The notes: generated by a model from the letters alone, not told the origin. A stretch of 64,000 bases of DNA from Chitinophaga qingshengii (GCF_014529935.1 NZ_JACVFC010000002.1:558001-622000), one strand, 5' to 3'. Positions 8,862 through 18,591 are shown, numbered from the stretch's first letter. A program made the numbers and translations.

Positions 8862-9550
8862 GACAATAGCTTCGGCAGTATGGCCGAAATGTTTTCAAAT
8901 GAATAAAATCTTTCGTCTTTTACTTCGTCTTCCACGACTTCGTGTGCCCATACGGTATGGTAGGGAATATGGATAGCGTGACCACCAATAGCCAATACGG
9001 GCATGATATCCGATTTGATGGAGTTGCCGATCATGAGAAAGGCCTCCGATGGACAGTCCAGGTGACGCAGCAGCTTATGGTAATCTTTCTCTTTTTTGTC
9101 GCTCATAATTTCTATATGATGGAAATAATGCGCGAGGCCGGATTTATTCAGTTTCCTTTCCTGATCCAGCAGATCGCCTTTGGTGGCTACTACCAGCCTG
9201 TATTTACCTTTGAGCGCATCCAGCACGTCCTTGACGCCATCCAGCAGCTCGATCTCTTTATTCAGCTGTTCTTTTCCGTATTCCAGTACTTTAGCGATCA
9301 GCGCCGGACTGGCGGTATGGTTGGTCACCCGCAGGATCGTTTCTATCATAGAGAGCATGAAGCCTTTTACACCGTAACCGTACAGCGACAGGTTATCCAT
9401 CTCTGTCTTAAACAGCTCCTGCGACACGGTATGATGGGGCAGATAATCTTCCAGCAGTCCGCAGAATTTGTTTTCTACCTCCTGGAAATAGGGCTCATTT
9501 ACCCATAAAGTGTCATCTGCATCGAACGCGATGGTTTGTATGCCGTTCAT
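8858..9550 (-). CDS. HAD family hydrolase
   Basis: A 230-residue HAD-superfamily phosphatase-like protein. Motif I is FDADDTLW with its nucleophilic Asp close to the N-terminus, VVATKGD is motif II, KKEKDYH supplies the motif III Lys and MIGNSIKSDI is motif IV. The alpha-helical insert after motif I suggests a C1-cap enzyme hydrolysing a small phosphorylated metabolite. The ATG at 9550 is chosen because a longer frame to 9931 runs antisense through the divergent Crp/Fnr gene. It is the first gene of an operon with the CAT-like gene, and its upstream region contains the palindrome at 9597-9612. Confidence 0.9.
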   Translation of the reverse strand: MNGIQTIAFDADDTLWVNEPYFQEVENKFCGLLEDYLPHHTVSQELFKTEMDNLSLYGYGVKGFMLSMIETILRVTNHTASPALIAKVLEYGKEQLNKEIELLDGVKDVLDALKGKYRLVVATKGDLLDQERKLNKSGLAHYFHHIEIMSDKKEKDYHKLLRHLDCPSEAFLMIGNSIKSDIMPVLAIGGHAIHIPYHTVWAHEVVEDEVKDERFYSFENISAILPKLLS

Positions 9551-9596
9551 AATTCCTAAATTTCCGGTAAAATTAATAGCTTCAACTGCGAAAAAA

Positions 9597-9612
9597 TGGG
9601 ACATTTGTCCCA
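9597..9612. promoter_or_regulatory. Perfect palindromic operator candidate TGGGACATTTGTCCCA
   Basis: Two exact 7-base half-sites separated by TT sit in the 70-base gap between the divergent HAD/CAT operon and the Crp/Fnr-type gene, 9 bases before the latter's ATG. Symmetry, half-site spacing and position fit a dimeric Crp/Fnr-type regulator that controls itself and perhaps the divergent operon. The binding protein is inferred. Confidence 0.6.
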
Positions 9613-9620
9613 ACCTCACC

Positions 9621-10268
9621 ATGATACATACGAATCGCGCTATTTTATCATTTATTGAAGACCAGCTGACCGAAGCCGAAAAAAAGGACCGGGTGTTTCT
9701 ACAGACCTGGCCAGCCGGTGGACATATACTCCGCCAGGGACAAGGGAATAAATATGTTTTTGTACAACGGACCGGGCTTTCCAAGGTGCATATCACGGAA
9801 GATAACGGGAAGGATTTTATCGTCCAGTTTTTGGGAGAAGGAGAACTGATGGGAGAAATAGAGGTGATCCAGAAAAATCCTAACCTGACCACTATCACCG
9901 CCCTGACGGAAGTAACTGCCTGGTGCATCACGACTGATTATTTCGCTTACCTCATTACCCATAACGCGGAATTGAACAGGTTGCTGCTGATATCACTGGC
10001 ACACCGGCTCAACCAAACTTCTGCCAGAGCGTCCTATCAACAGGTATATCCTGCTGAATATGCGATGTTAAAGCTACTGGCGGTGCTGGCCACCCTGGAA
10101 ACGCCTTTTACCAAAAGAGACCTGGCGGACTACCTGGGTGTATCGGTGAGAAGTTTTAACCGCACCCTGAAACAATTGCGGGAAAGAAGTATTGTGCATC
10201 CCGATAGTTTCGATCTGTATATCAACCGCGATGCCTTTGAAAGACTGATGCGGGAATATGGAGAATAA
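9621..10268 (+). CDS. Crp/Fnr family transcriptional regulator
   Basis: The 215-residue protein has an N-terminal cyclic-nucleotide-binding beta-barrel (about 20-130; GGHILRQGQGNKYVFVQRTG, FLGEGELMGEIEV) and a C-terminal winged helix (TKRDLADYLGVSVRSFNRTLKQL). The canonical cAMP phosphate-binding Arg-Ser pair is not evident, and there is no Fnr-type Cys cluster, so the effector is unknown. The ATG at 9621 is preferred to the in-frame start at 9510, which lies inside the divergent HAD gene. The perfect palindrome 9597-9612 directly upstream suggests autoregulation and control of the HAD/acetyltransferase pair. Confidence 0.88.
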   Translation: MIHTNRAILSFIEDQLTEAEKKDRVFLQTWPAGGHILRQGQGNKYVFVQRTGLSKVHITEDNGKDFIVQFLGEGELMGEIEVIQKNPNLTTITALTEVTAWCITTDYFAYLITHNAELNRLLLISLAHRLNQTSARASYQQVYPAEYAMLKLLAVLATLETPFTKRDLADYLGVSVRSFNRTLKQLRERSIVHPDSFDLYINRDAFERLMREYGE

Positions 10269-10294
10269 AAAAAGCCCGGGAAATGTTCCCGGGC
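10265..10294 (-). terminator. Intrinsic terminator of the sulfatase gene
   Basis: On the minus strand GCCCGGGAA pairs with TTCCCGGGC (10274-10294, 3-base loop) followed by seven T residues. It lies 8 bases after the sulfatase stop and overlaps the end of the convergent regulator gene. Confidence 0.85.
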
Positions 10295-10301
10295 CAGCCT
10301 G

Positions 10302-11615
10302 CTAATATTTTTCCATCACTTGTTTCAGCCTGGATACAATATCCGGGTACCTGCCGGCCACATTGTGTTTTTCACTATTGTCCAGTGTGAGGTTATACAA
10401 CTCCACTTCCGGCGTTTTACCACTTTCCACGGTAGCGATACGTAGTTTCCAATCGCCGATGCGTACCGCTTCCAGCTTACCTGATGCACTCAGGTAAAAG
10501 AGCGGTCTTTCCGGTAATTTTGACTGATGCCCCGTGATATGCTGCCAGCAACTTACTCCGTCGAGGTTGGCAGGCAGTGGCTGCGTATAGCCGGTAGCGG
10601 TAGCCAGTGTCGGTAAAACATCGTTGATGATAAAAGGCTGATCAGCGATGATACCGGCAGGAATGCGGCCGGGCGCCCATGCAATGAACGGCTCGCGGTG
10701 ACCACCTTCGTAGGTATTGGCTTTACCTCCCCTGAAAGGACCGGTAGAACCGTGGTCCCAGGGTTTCACAATATCCCTTTGCAACATACGGTCGGGCATG
10801 GCGTTCCAGGGACCGTTATCACTGGTAAACATCACGATGGTATTTTTGTCCAGCTTCATCTGCCGTAACAGCGCTATAATTTTACCGATACAGGCATCCT
10901 GTTGCTCTATCACATCGCCATAAAGTCCGGCGGTTGACTTGCCGGCCCACTCCTGCGGCACGGCCAGCGGCGCATGCGGCATGGGGAATGGCAGGTACAG
11001 GAAAAACGGCTGCTTACTACGGCCGGCACGTTGTATATATGCCAAAGCACTGTCGGTATACCAACCCATCAGTTTACTGTAATCCGGTTTTTCAATCACC
11101 CGGGTATTATCATAGAATACTGCCAGCGTGGTATCGGTCTTCACGAAGGGCGACTGATAATCATGACTGTATAACATCCCAAAAAAATGATCGAAGCCGT
11201 GGGATAATGGGCGGCTATTGGCTTTATCGCCCAGGTGCCATTTACCGATCATCATGGTTTGATAATGATTGGTCTTGAACATTTTGGCGAGCGTGAAAAT
11301 ACTGTCAGCCAGCGCATGCCGGTCGCCTGGTGCTACGGCATAAGGCATGTCCACTTTATCGGGATAACGGCCGGTCAGCAGCGAAGCCCGGCTAGGCGTA
11401 CAGGAAGGGGCAGACACCATAAAACCGGTACTGCGGAAGCCTTCTTTGGCCAGGCGGTCCAGCTCCGGAGTACGGATCTGAGGACTGCCATAGCAACTGG
11501 CATCGCCATAACCCATATCATCGGCCAGAATAAAGATCACATTAGGCTTGCGTTGCTGCGCTGTCACCTGCAGGGTCAGCAACGCCGGCAACAACCATAA
11601 GAACGTTTTTTTCAT
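10302..11615 (-). CDS. Secreted type I sulfatase (arylsulfatase family)
   Basis: A 437-residue alkaline-phosphatase-fold sulfatase with a signal peptide (about 1-20). The N-terminal metal site NVIFILADDMGYGDAS is followed by the sulfatase signature SCTPSRASLLTGRYP, whose Cys72 must be oxidised to formylglycine by a maturase (none in the window). Further motifs include GKWHLG and MFTSDNGPWN. The enzyme would hydrolyse sulfate esters in the periplasm or at the surface, probably from a sulfated glycan. The specific substrate is not predictable from sequence by eye. It stands alone with its own terminator. Confidence 0.92.
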   Translation of the reverse strand: MKKTFLWLLPALLTLQVTAQQRKPNVIFILADDMGYGDASCYGSPQIRTPELDRLAKEGFRSTGFMVSAPSCTPSRASLLTGRYPDKVDMPYAVAPGDRHALADSIFTLAKMFKTNHYQTMMIGKWHLGDKANSRPLSHGFDHFFGMLYSHDYQSPFVKTDTTLAVFYDNTRVIEKPDYSKLMGWYTDSALAYIQRAGRSKQPFFLYLPFPMPHAPLAVPQEWAGKSTAGLYGDVIEQQDACIGKIIALLRQMKLDKNTIVMFTSDNGPWNAMPDRMLQRDIVKPWDHGSTGPFRGGKANTYEGGHREPFIAWAPGRIPAGIIADQPFIINDVLPTLATATGYTQPLPANLDGVSCWQHITGHQSKLPERPLFYLSASGKLEAVRIGDWKLRIATVESGKTPEVELYNLTLDNSEKHNVAGRYPDIVSRLKQVMEKY

Positions 11616-11675
11616 TGTTGTGGACTGTTTTACATGCTGCGAATTACAAATTTTACCCCGGATATTCCACAGAAA

Positions 11676-14204
11676 TTATCCCCGGAGAAAACGTTCCAGG
11701 TAAGGAGCAGTGCGACTGCCGCTGGCTTTAGCCACCGTAGCCGGTATACCGGCAGCCACGATATTGCCGCCTTCTTCGCCTGCACCCGGACCAATATCTA
11801 TCACCCAGTCACTGGCAGCTACTACCCGCATATCATGTTCTACTACAATCACCGAATTACCGGCTGCTACCAGGCCTTCCAGCTGGGTCACCAGCTTCTC
11901 TACATCCGATGGATGCAGGCCGGTAGTAGGTTCATCAAGCACATACAAGGTATCACCACGACCCATGCGTTGTAACTCTGTCGCCAGTTTAATACGCTGC
12001 GCTTCGCCTCCCGACAACTGCGTGGCAGGCTGACCAAGGCGCAGGTACCCCAGCCCCACTTCCCGTAAAACACTCAGGGAACGGTGTATCTTCACATCAT
12101 CTTCAAAAAATTCCCAGGCTGCATCTACCGTCAGCTCCAGCACTTCCGCGATGTTTTTGTCTTTATAGGTAATCTCCAGCGTTTTAGCGTTGTAGCGGGC
12201 ACCGTGACAGGTAGGACAAGGCGCATATACACTGGGCAGAAACAATAGCTCCACCATCACAAAGCCTTCACCCTGGCAGGTTTCACAGCGACCTTTGGCA
12301 ACGTTAAAGGAAAAACGGCCGGCGTCATATTTCCGGGCACGCGCCGCTTTGGTATCGGCAAACAACTTTCTGACATGATCAAATAAACCGGTATAGGTAG
12401 CGAGATTGGAACGAGGGGTACGGCCTATCGGTTTCTGATCTACCTGCACCAACCGTTTTATCTGTTCCATACCACCGGTGATACGCCCGCCCAATGTCTG
12501 CGGGGCGGCCTGTTCCAGCCCCTCGCCTTCTTCTGTTTCTGTGGGAAGCTCCATCCCCAGGTGTTTCGCCACCAGTTCCACCAATACCTGGCTGACCAGG
12601 CTGGACTTACCGGAACCGGAGATGCCCGTCACTGCCGTCATACAACCCAGTGGGAAGGAGGCAGATAACTGGTGCAGGTTGTTACGGGTTACATCTTCTA
12701 ACTTCAACCAGCCGGAAGGTGTGCGTGGCCGGGCAGTCTGTGGCCGCTCTTCGGTAAACAGAAACTCCCGTGTACGCGATGTTTTCACGGCCTTCAATCC
12801 GGCAGTAGGGCCGCTATACAGGATATGCCCTCCCTGCTCGCCGGCAGCAGGTCCTACGTCTACAATCCAGTCAGCATGACGGATCACATCCAGGTCATGT
12901 TCCACTACAAACAACGAGTTACCGGAGGCTTTGAGTCTTTCAAGGGCACGTAACAAAGCGGCGGTATCGGCAGGATGTAATCCTGCTGAAGGTTCGTCCA
13001 GCACATATACTACGCCGAAGAGGTTGGAGCGCACCTGTGTCGCCAGTCTTAACCGCTGCAGTTCTCCGGGCGATAAGGTAGGCGTGCTACGTTCCAGCAG
13101 CAGGTATCCCAACCCCAGGTCCAGCAGCACTTCCAGGCGACCTACCAGGTCAGCGGCAATACGCTGGGATACAATGGCTCTTTCGGGATGCGCCGTTTCA
13201 TTCGTCGCCTTGCCTTCGGCATAAGGCCGCATCAGCTCCGTGAGCCGCGACAGTGGCAAACGCGCCATTTCACCAATATCCATACCGGCGAAAGTGACCG
13301 ACAGCGAAGCCGGTTGCAGGCGCTTTCCATGACAGGTAGGACATTCCGCGCTTTCCATGTATTGCGATACCCGCTTCTTCATGGAAGCACTTTCCGTATT
13401 GGCAAAAGTGTGTAACACATAACGGCGGGCTCCCGAAAAGGTACCCATATAGGAAGGTTCTACTTTCTGTTTGATGGCCCGTTTCACTTCTTCATGCGTA
13501 AAGCCGGGATACACCGGCACTACGGGTTGTTCTTCTGTAAACAGTATCCAGTCCCGGTCCTTTTTAGGCAAATCTTTCCAGGGTTTGTCCACATCATACC
13601 CCAGGGTAATGAGGATATCACGCAGGTTCTGCCCATACCAGGCAGTAGGCCAGGAAGCAATGGCCCGCTCCCGGATGGTGAGTGTATTATCCGGTACCAT
13701 AGAGCGTTCCGTTACCTCATACACCCTCCCCAGGCCATGACATTGCGGACAGGCGCCGGCGGGCGTATTGGGAGAAAAAGCTTCTGCTTCCAGGTGAGGC
13801 TGTCCTTTAGGATAACGCCCGGCACGCGAGTAGAGCATCCTCAGCAGGTTGGACAAGGTGGTAACACTTCCAACAGAAGAGCGGGTGGTAGGCAGTCCCC
13901 GCTGCTGTTGCAGCGCTACTGCCGGAGGTAACCCGGTGATCTCATCCACTTCCGGCACCGACATCTGATGAAACAGCCGCCGGGCATAAGGAGACACCGA
14001 CTCCAGGTAACGGCGCTGCGCTTCCGCATAGAGGGTGCCAAATGCCAGTGATGATTTACCGGACCCGGATACACCGGTGAATACCACCAACGCATCCCTG
14101 GGTATGTCGAGATCCACATTTTTGAGGTTATGCTCGCGTGCCCCGCGTACGCGCAAAAATCCTGTTTGTTCCGGTGATGCTGGGTTTCCTGTCTTCTTTT
14201 GCAT
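11676..14204 (-). CDS. UvrA-like ABC ATPase (UvrA2 class)
   Basis: An 842-residue tandem ABC ATPase related to excinuclease subunit A. The first Walker A is GVSGSGKSSLAF and the second GISGSGKSSLVS. The signatures are LSPGELQRLRLATQ and LSGGEAQRIKLATEL, with zinc-binding Cys clusters CPTCHGKRL, CETCQGEGF and CPTCHGARY. It is about 100 residues shorter than housekeeping UvrA (about 940), fitting the UvrA2 class that lacks much of the UvrB-binding region and is linked to tolerance of DNA-binding compounds. Start is ATG 14204; an upstream in-frame TTG at 14219 is less likely. Role in repair versus drug tolerance is inferred. Confidence 0.9.
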   Translation of the reverse strand: MQKKTGNPASPEQTGFLRVRGAREHNLKNVDLDIPRDALVVFTGVSGSGKSSLAFGTLYAEAQRRYLESVSPYARRLFHQMSVPEVDEITGLPPAVALQQQRGLPTTRSSVGSVTTLSNLLRMLYSRAGRYPKGQPHLEAEAFSPNTPAGACPQCHGLGRVYEVTERSMVPDNTLTIRERAIASWPTAWYGQNLRDILITLGYDVDKPWKDLPKKDRDWILFTEEQPVVPVYPGFTHEEVKRAIKQKVEPSYMGTFSGARRYVLHTFANTESASMKKRVSQYMESAECPTCHGKRLQPASLSVTFAGMDIGEMARLPLSRLTELMRPYAEGKATNETAHPERAIVSQRIAADLVGRLEVLLDLGLGYLLLERSTPTLSPGELQRLRLATQVRSNLFGVVYVLDEPSAGLHPADTAALLRALERLKASGNSLFVVEHDLDVIRHADWIVDVGPAAGEQGGHILYSGPTAGLKAVKTSRTREFLFTEERPQTARPRTPSGWLKLEDVTRNNLHQLSASFPLGCMTAVTGISGSGKSSLVSQVLVELVAKHLGMELPTETEEGEGLEQAAPQTLGGRITGGMEQIKRLVQVDQKPIGRTPRSNLATYTGLFDHVRKLFADTKAARARKYDAGRFSFNVAKGRCETCQGEGFVMVELLFLPSVYAPCPTCHGARYNAKTLEITYKDKNIAEVLELTVDAAWEFFEDDVKIHRSLSVLREVGLGYLRLGQPATQLSGGEAQRIKLATELQRMGRGDTLYVLDEPTTGLHPSDVEKLVTQLEGLVAAGNSVIVVEHDMRVVAASDWVIDIGPGAGEEGGNIVAAGIPATVAKASGSRTAPYLERFLRG

Positions 14205-14242
14205 GATTTGGGCGCACAAAGACTGTGCCCGTTATACACCGC

Positions 14243-15226
14243 TTACCTGCCTTGCAGATCTGCCATACTTGCGGGATAACGTTCTCCCTGAAGGCTGATG
14301 TTATCCAAAGCCTTATTGATATCAGCTAAATCATCATCGCATAAGGTGATGTTTATACCACCTATATTTTCTGCTAAGCGAGTCATTTTTGTGGTTCCCG
14401 GAATCGGTACAATCCATGGTTTTTGTGCCAGCAGCCATGCCAATGCAATCTGTGCCGGCGTTGCGTTATGTTCTCCTGCAATCTTTGTTACGAGGTCGAT
14501 AATGACTTGATTTCCTTCGCGGTTCTCTTTGCTAAAGCGAGGAAGGATGTTTCTGAAATCGGTTTTATCAAATTTAGTGTCCGCATTCATCTTACCCGTT
14601 AAAAATCCCTTGCCCAGCGGGCTAAACGGAACGAAGCCAATACCCAGTTCTTCCAGCAATGGAATGATTTCTTTTTCTGGTTCGCGCCAGAACATGGAGT
14701 ACTCGCTTTGCAAAGCTGCCAGGGGTTGTACGGCATGCGCCCTGCGTATACTTTGCACGCTGGCTTCACTCATACCGAAATGCTTTACTTTGCCTTCGGC
14801 AATCAAATCTTTTACGGTGCCAGCAACGTCTTCAACAGGCACGTTCGGGTCCACGCGGTGTTGATAAAACAAATCGATATAATCGGTTCGCAGATACCGG
14901 AGCGAGTTTTCCGCCACCAACCTGATGCTTTCCGGGCGACTATCCAAACCATCTGTATTCTTACCGTTTGAAAAGCCAAATTTTGTAGCGATAATTACTT
15001 TATCACGCACATGATGCAATCCTTTTCCTACCAACTGCTCATTGGCGCCCTGGCCATACGCTTCTGCGGTATCAAAGAAAGTAATGCCCGATTCATAAGC
15101 TTTTTGAATGAGTGCAATGGCATCCTTTTCATTTGTCGCCGGACCATACCCATGGCTTAATCCCATGCAGCCAAAACCAAGTTCAGACACTGCTAATCCT
15201 GAGGTTCCTAATTGTCGTGTTTTCAT
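14243..15226 (-). CDS. Aldo/keto reductase
   Basis: A 327-residue TIM-barrel NADPH-dependent reductase with the complete catalytic tetrad: Asp52 and Tyr57 in FFDTAEAYGQG, Lys82 in IIATKFGF and His123 in FYQHRVDPNVP. It also has the GFGCMGLSHGYG N-terminal strand typical of the AKR group that includes YakC- and perakine-reductase-like enzymes. It probably reduces aldehydes or ketones in the cytoplasm. It is transcribed divergently from an AraC-type regulator, the common arrangement for regulator-controlled AKR genes. Confidence 0.92.
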   Translation of the reverse strand: MKTRQLGTSGLAVSELGFGCMGLSHGYGPATNEKDAIALIQKAYESGITFFDTAEAYGQGANEQLVGKGLHHVRDKVIIATKFGFSNGKNTDGLDSRPESIRLVAENSLRYLRTDYIDLFYQHRVDPNVPVEDVAGTVKDLIAEGKVKHFGMSEASVQSIRRAHAVQPLAALQSEYSMFWREPEKEIIPLLEELGIGFVPFSPLGKGFLTGKMNADTKFDKTDFRNILPRFSKENREGNQVIIDLVTKIAGEHNATPAQIALAWLLAQKPWIVPIPGTTKMTRLAENIGGINITLCDDDLADINKALDNISLQGERYPASMADLQGR

Positions 15227-15293
15227 GTTGTATGTTTGTATGTTTTCTCATCCAAAATTACAGGCCAGGGACGCGCCGTTTTGTATACACATT

Positions 15294-15311
15294 ACTGGTT
15301 TTCTTACCAGT
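15294..15311. promoter_or_regulatory. Inverted repeat ACTGGT-N6-ACCAGT, operator candidate
   Basis: A 6-base inverted repeat with a 6-base spacer in the 159-base gap between the divergent aldo/keto reductase and AraC genes. Its position suits a regulator site, but AraC proteins often bind direct repeats and the match could be chance. Confidence 0.3.
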
Positions 15312-15357
15312 TTTACTGATTGGGGAGACCGGTACCCAAAAGACCTGCCGGAACCTG

Positions 15358-15365
15358 TAAATTTG
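15358..15365 (+). promoter_or_regulatory. Bacteroidota-type -7 element for the AraC gene
   Basis: TAAATTTG is an exact TAnnTTTG match, 20 bases before the ATG at 15386. No clear -33 TTG is seen at the usual distance. Confidence 0.5.
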
Positions 15366-15385
15366 CAGTGATAAAAGAATAAGGT

Positions 15386-16285
15386 ATGGAAGAGATCGTA
15401 AAAATCAGCAGTATCGCGCAATACAACGCCTTGAGGGGCGTAACAACCAAACATCCGCTGGTTACAGTGATTGACCTCTCTAAAGCCCAACCAATGCCCG
15501 CCCAATCATTCAACTTTGATTTTTATGCGGTGGGCCTGAAAGAAATGAACAGTGGCCAATTACGCTATGGAAGAAGGCACTATGACTACCAGGAAGGAAG
15601 TCTGATATTTGTAGCGCCAGGACAGGTGGTAGGTGTGCAACCTGGCATTGAACTATTTGCCCCGACAGGCTGGGTATTGCTCTTTCATCCCGACCTGATC
15701 AACGGCACTCCGCTGGGCAAACACATGCAGGACTATTCCTTTTTTTCATATGATGTAAATGAAGCGCTTCACCTGTCGGATAAAGAAAAGAGTATTGTCA
15801 TTGATTGCTTTTCAAAAATCGGGTATGAACTCGATCAAAATATCGACAAGCACAGCAAGAGGCTGATTTCCTCCAACATTGAGTTGCTGCTCAACTACTG
15901 CATCCGCTTTTACGACCGCCAGTTCATTACGCGCGACTATGCAAATAAAGGAATCCTGGAACGGTTTGAATACATATTGAACGGCTATTTTCTATCCGAC
16001 AAACCGCAGAACGAGGGACTGCCTTCCGTAGCTTATTGCGCCGAATCCTTACATTTATCACCCAACTATTTTGGTGACCTGGTGAAGAAAGAAACCGGCA
16101 AATCTGCGCTGGAATACATTCAATCAAAAGTGATAGATGTGGCGAAAGAGAGACTGTTTGACAGGAATAAATCCGCGAGTGAAATTGCCTACGAATTGGG
16201 CTTTAAATACCCGCAGCACTTCACCCGTTTATTCAAACAAAAAGTAGGTATTACGCCGAATGATTACCGGACGATGGATGAATAA
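15386..16285 (+). CDS. AraC family transcriptional regulator
   Basis: A 299-residue regulator with an N-terminal cupin-like sensor domain (about 1-170) and a C-terminal pair of helix-turn-helix motifs (about 200-298). The second HTH region is SASEIAYELGFKYPQHFTRLFKQKVGITPNDYR, quoted here in part as the family signature EIAYELGFKYPQHFTRLF. It lies divergently next to the aldo/keto reductase, which it probably controls. The inducer is unknown. Confidence 0.92.
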   Translation: MEEIVKISSIAQYNALRGVTTKHPLVTVIDLSKAQPMPAQSFNFDFYAVGLKEMNSGQLRYGRRHYDYQEGSLIFVAPGQVVGVQPGIELFAPTGWVLLFHPDLINGTPLGKHMQDYSFFSYDVNEALHLSDKEKSIVIDCFSKIGYELDQNIDKHSKRLISSNIELLLNYCIRFYDRQFITRDYANKGILERFEYILNGYFLSDKPQNEGLPSVAYCAESLHLSPNYFGDLVKKETGKSALEYIQSKVIDVAKERLFDRNKSASEIAYELGFKYPQHFTRLFKQKVGITPNDYRTMDE

Positions 16286-16304
16286 CCTCGTTTAATAAAC
16301 GAAA

Positions 16305-16334
16305 AACAGTAGCAAGCGAGAACCTGCTACTGTT
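16305..16334 (-). terminator. Intrinsic terminator
   Basis: AACAGTAGCA (16305-16314) pairs with TGCTACTGTT (16325-16334). On the minus strand the stem is followed by a run of T, so it mainly terminates the T9SS cargo gene, and may also act on the convergent AraC transcript. Confidence 0.75.
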
Positions 16335-16356
16335 GAATGTTACATTACTGTATCAC

Positions 16357-18492
16357 CTATCGTTTCAGCACCACCCGCCCGGTATATACTTCCCGCGCAC
16401 CCGTCCTGATTTCGATAAAGTAAATACCATTGGTCAGTTTGGAAGATAGCACCAACCGGTTATCGCGGAGGATGCTCCGCTGTACTTCAACGCCCTGCAG
16501 GTTCCTGATGATCAGTTCACTACCCGGCATTGATTTATCCAGCTGTAATCTGATCTCCCCGGTAGTAGGATTAGGGTACAGCTCCAGGGAATGTTTCAAT
16601 GGTTGTTGTGACAATACGACCGCCTGTTGATAACACTGATTCACCACAATCGTCACCGGTGTACGTTCCGGGTACTCGCAGCCATATCCTGCACCGATAT
16701 AGTAAGTCGTGGTACTTTGCGGACTTACCTTAAAATAATTCCCTACATACACCGGGATACCACCGGTAGGCGTAGTATACCAGCGAATACGCGCCAGTGT
16801 GTATACCGGTACAAAACCATGCAGGGTCGCACTGTCTCCCCGGCAGATACTCACCAGGTTCGTATCCACCTGGGGTTTACCTGCATAACCATCTGTATGA
16901 ATGAGATTGTAAGCGGTATCAGACCGGCAACCGGTTAGGGAGTCAACCGCCTGGATATATACATCTGTCACTGCCGGTAAAGGCGGATAAAATACCGGCG
17001 TGGAAATAATATCGGTATGGGAAACCACAAAAGATGTATCCAGTAATATTTGCGGCGAATACCGGAACCGGAACCTTGCACGGTAACTGTAACCAGGCTG
17101 GTAGTTTTTTATTCTTATGTTGATGACACCGCAGGTCGGACCTTGCGGCACATCGTAAATGGGGAGCGGTAACTTACGGACATTCACCCTTACTTTCGTG
17201 CGGATAAGATTCTCGCAATAGTAGGCTGGCGTCACGTAGTAGTCAGTAGTATCAGCAGGACTCACCCTAAAATATTGCCCGGTATACAATAAGGTTCCTC
17301 CTGTAGGCTTATCATACCAACGCAGATGGATAAGGGTATTCCCCGGCTGTCCATGTGCCCAGGCATGGAGTGTTACGCTGTCTCCTTTACAAATGGTCAC
17401 CTGGCTGGTATCTACATCGGCATAGGTGGAGTGTGCGCCAAAAACCATGGTTTGTTTCACTACATTGGACGCACAGCCGGTATATTTATTAACCGCCTGT
17501 ATCTCAATATCCACATTGGCATTGAAGTAGGAATTAATATCACGTACAATCACCGTATCTGTATTGGTAACGATGAAAGACGTATCCAGTATAGGTCCGT
17601 CAAAATCATAGTAGAACGTATGCACCTTGTAAAAAACATCCGGGGTATAATTGGTCACTGGTATCGCCGCTGTGTTGCAGAGGTCTCCGAGATGAACTTT
17701 AAACGCCGGATCAGCCGGCTTGGGATGCACATGAACGTTAACGACACTACGCAGACTTGTACATCCGTTCGCGGAGGCTTCCGCATAATAATCGGTAGAC
17801 ACAACAGGGCTCACCATATAAATGCTACCGGTGTAAAGTAAAGTACCACCGGTGGGCGCATTATACCATTTCACCGTAGTACCGGCGGAGCCGGAAGCCA
17901 CTACAAAAGTAGTATCGCCCTTACACAGGTGTAAGGTATCCAATACCGGCACAGGCGGCGCTATAGCGGGTTTACGGTAAGCGCCATAAAGATGGAACGA
18001 CGTCAATAGTCCTACCAGGCTGCTGGATAAGGTCACCTTTACCCGGTCGAAAGCAGCTGAGGGCCGCAGTACAATTTCACCCCGGTTATTACCCCAGGCG
18101 CGGAAATTGGTACTATCTACAACATGGGCATCGTTATTGGCGGTAGTGCCGTTGAAGGTTTGCACCGTCAATCCACCTACCAGGTTCACCGATAACACCG
18201 CATTATCACTGCCAATGCCGATCACCAGCGAATCACAGCCAGCCGTACTCCCGGAAGGGAAAATAAGCGTCTGGTATACGGTAACACCCAATAAACCTAC
18301 GCTGATGTTGTAAGTCGAGTAGTCGTTGAGGTTAGTATTCACCGCATTGTCTGCGTTCGTTACACCGCACAACAAACATAAACCGGTAACGCCGTTGGTT
18401 TGACTGTTGGCGTACACTTGTGCCTGCGTACGTTGTAATAACGTACTGCACAGCAATAGGATCAGGTACAAAAAGTAGAATTTTTTGTGCAT
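16357..18492 (-). CDS. Secreted Ig-like repeat protein with T9SS C-terminal sorting domain
   Basis: The product is 711 residues from ATG 18492 (an in-frame TTG lies two codons upstream). A signal peptide is followed by an N-terminal beta-sandwich region and three Ig-like repeats. Each repeat has a CKGD or CRGD start and a WY(D/N/T)xPTGG...YTG...VSP...DYY pattern, where gliding-associated Ig domains usually occur. The C-terminal 80 residues (LELYPNPTTGEIRLQL ... YFIEIRTG ... VVLKR) are a type IX secretion sorting domain, so the protein is exported and anchored or released at the cell surface. No enzymatic domain is visible. An adhesin or structural surface role is inferred. Confidence 0.9.
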   Translation of the reverse strand: MHKKFYFLYLILLLCSTLLQRTQAQVYANSQTNGVTGLCLLCGVTNADNAVNTNLNDYSTYNISVGLLGVTVYQTLIFPSGSTAGCDSLVIGIGSDNAVLSVNLVGGLTVQTFNGTTANNDAHVVDSTNFRAWGNNRGEIVLRPSAAFDRVKVTLSSSLVGLLTSFHLYGAYRKPAIAPPVPVLDTLHLCKGDTTFVVASGSAGTTVKWYNAPTGGTLLYTGSIYMVSPVVSTDYYAEASANGCTSLRSVVNVHVHPKPADPAFKVHLGDLCNTAAIPVTNYTPDVFYKVHTFYYDFDGPILDTSFIVTNTDTVIVRDINSYFNANVDIEIQAVNKYTGCASNVVKQTMVFGAHSTYADVDTSQVTICKGDSVTLHAWAHGQPGNTLIHLRWYDKPTGGTLLYTGQYFRVSPADTTDYYVTPAYYCENLIRTKVRVNVRKLPLPIYDVPQGPTCGVINIRIKNYQPGYSYRARFRFRYSPQILLDTSFVVSHTDIISTPVFYPPLPAVTDVYIQAVDSLTGCRSDTAYNLIHTDGYAGKPQVDTNLVSICRGDSATLHGFVPVYTLARIRWYTTPTGGIPVYVGNYFKVSPQSTTTYYIGAGYGCEYPERTPVTIVVNQCYQQAVVLSQQPLKHSLELYPNPTTGEIRLQLDKSMPGSELIIRNLQGVEVQRSILRDNRLVLSSKLTNGIYFIEIRTGAREVYTGRVVLKR

Positions 18493-18591
18493 AGTCAATA
18501 AGGGTTAAGTGAGGAATATAAAGCTACATGAGGGTCTATACAGGTTTTTATCGGAGCTGGGTAGTCTCCGGGATAGTATTTTATACCGGGG

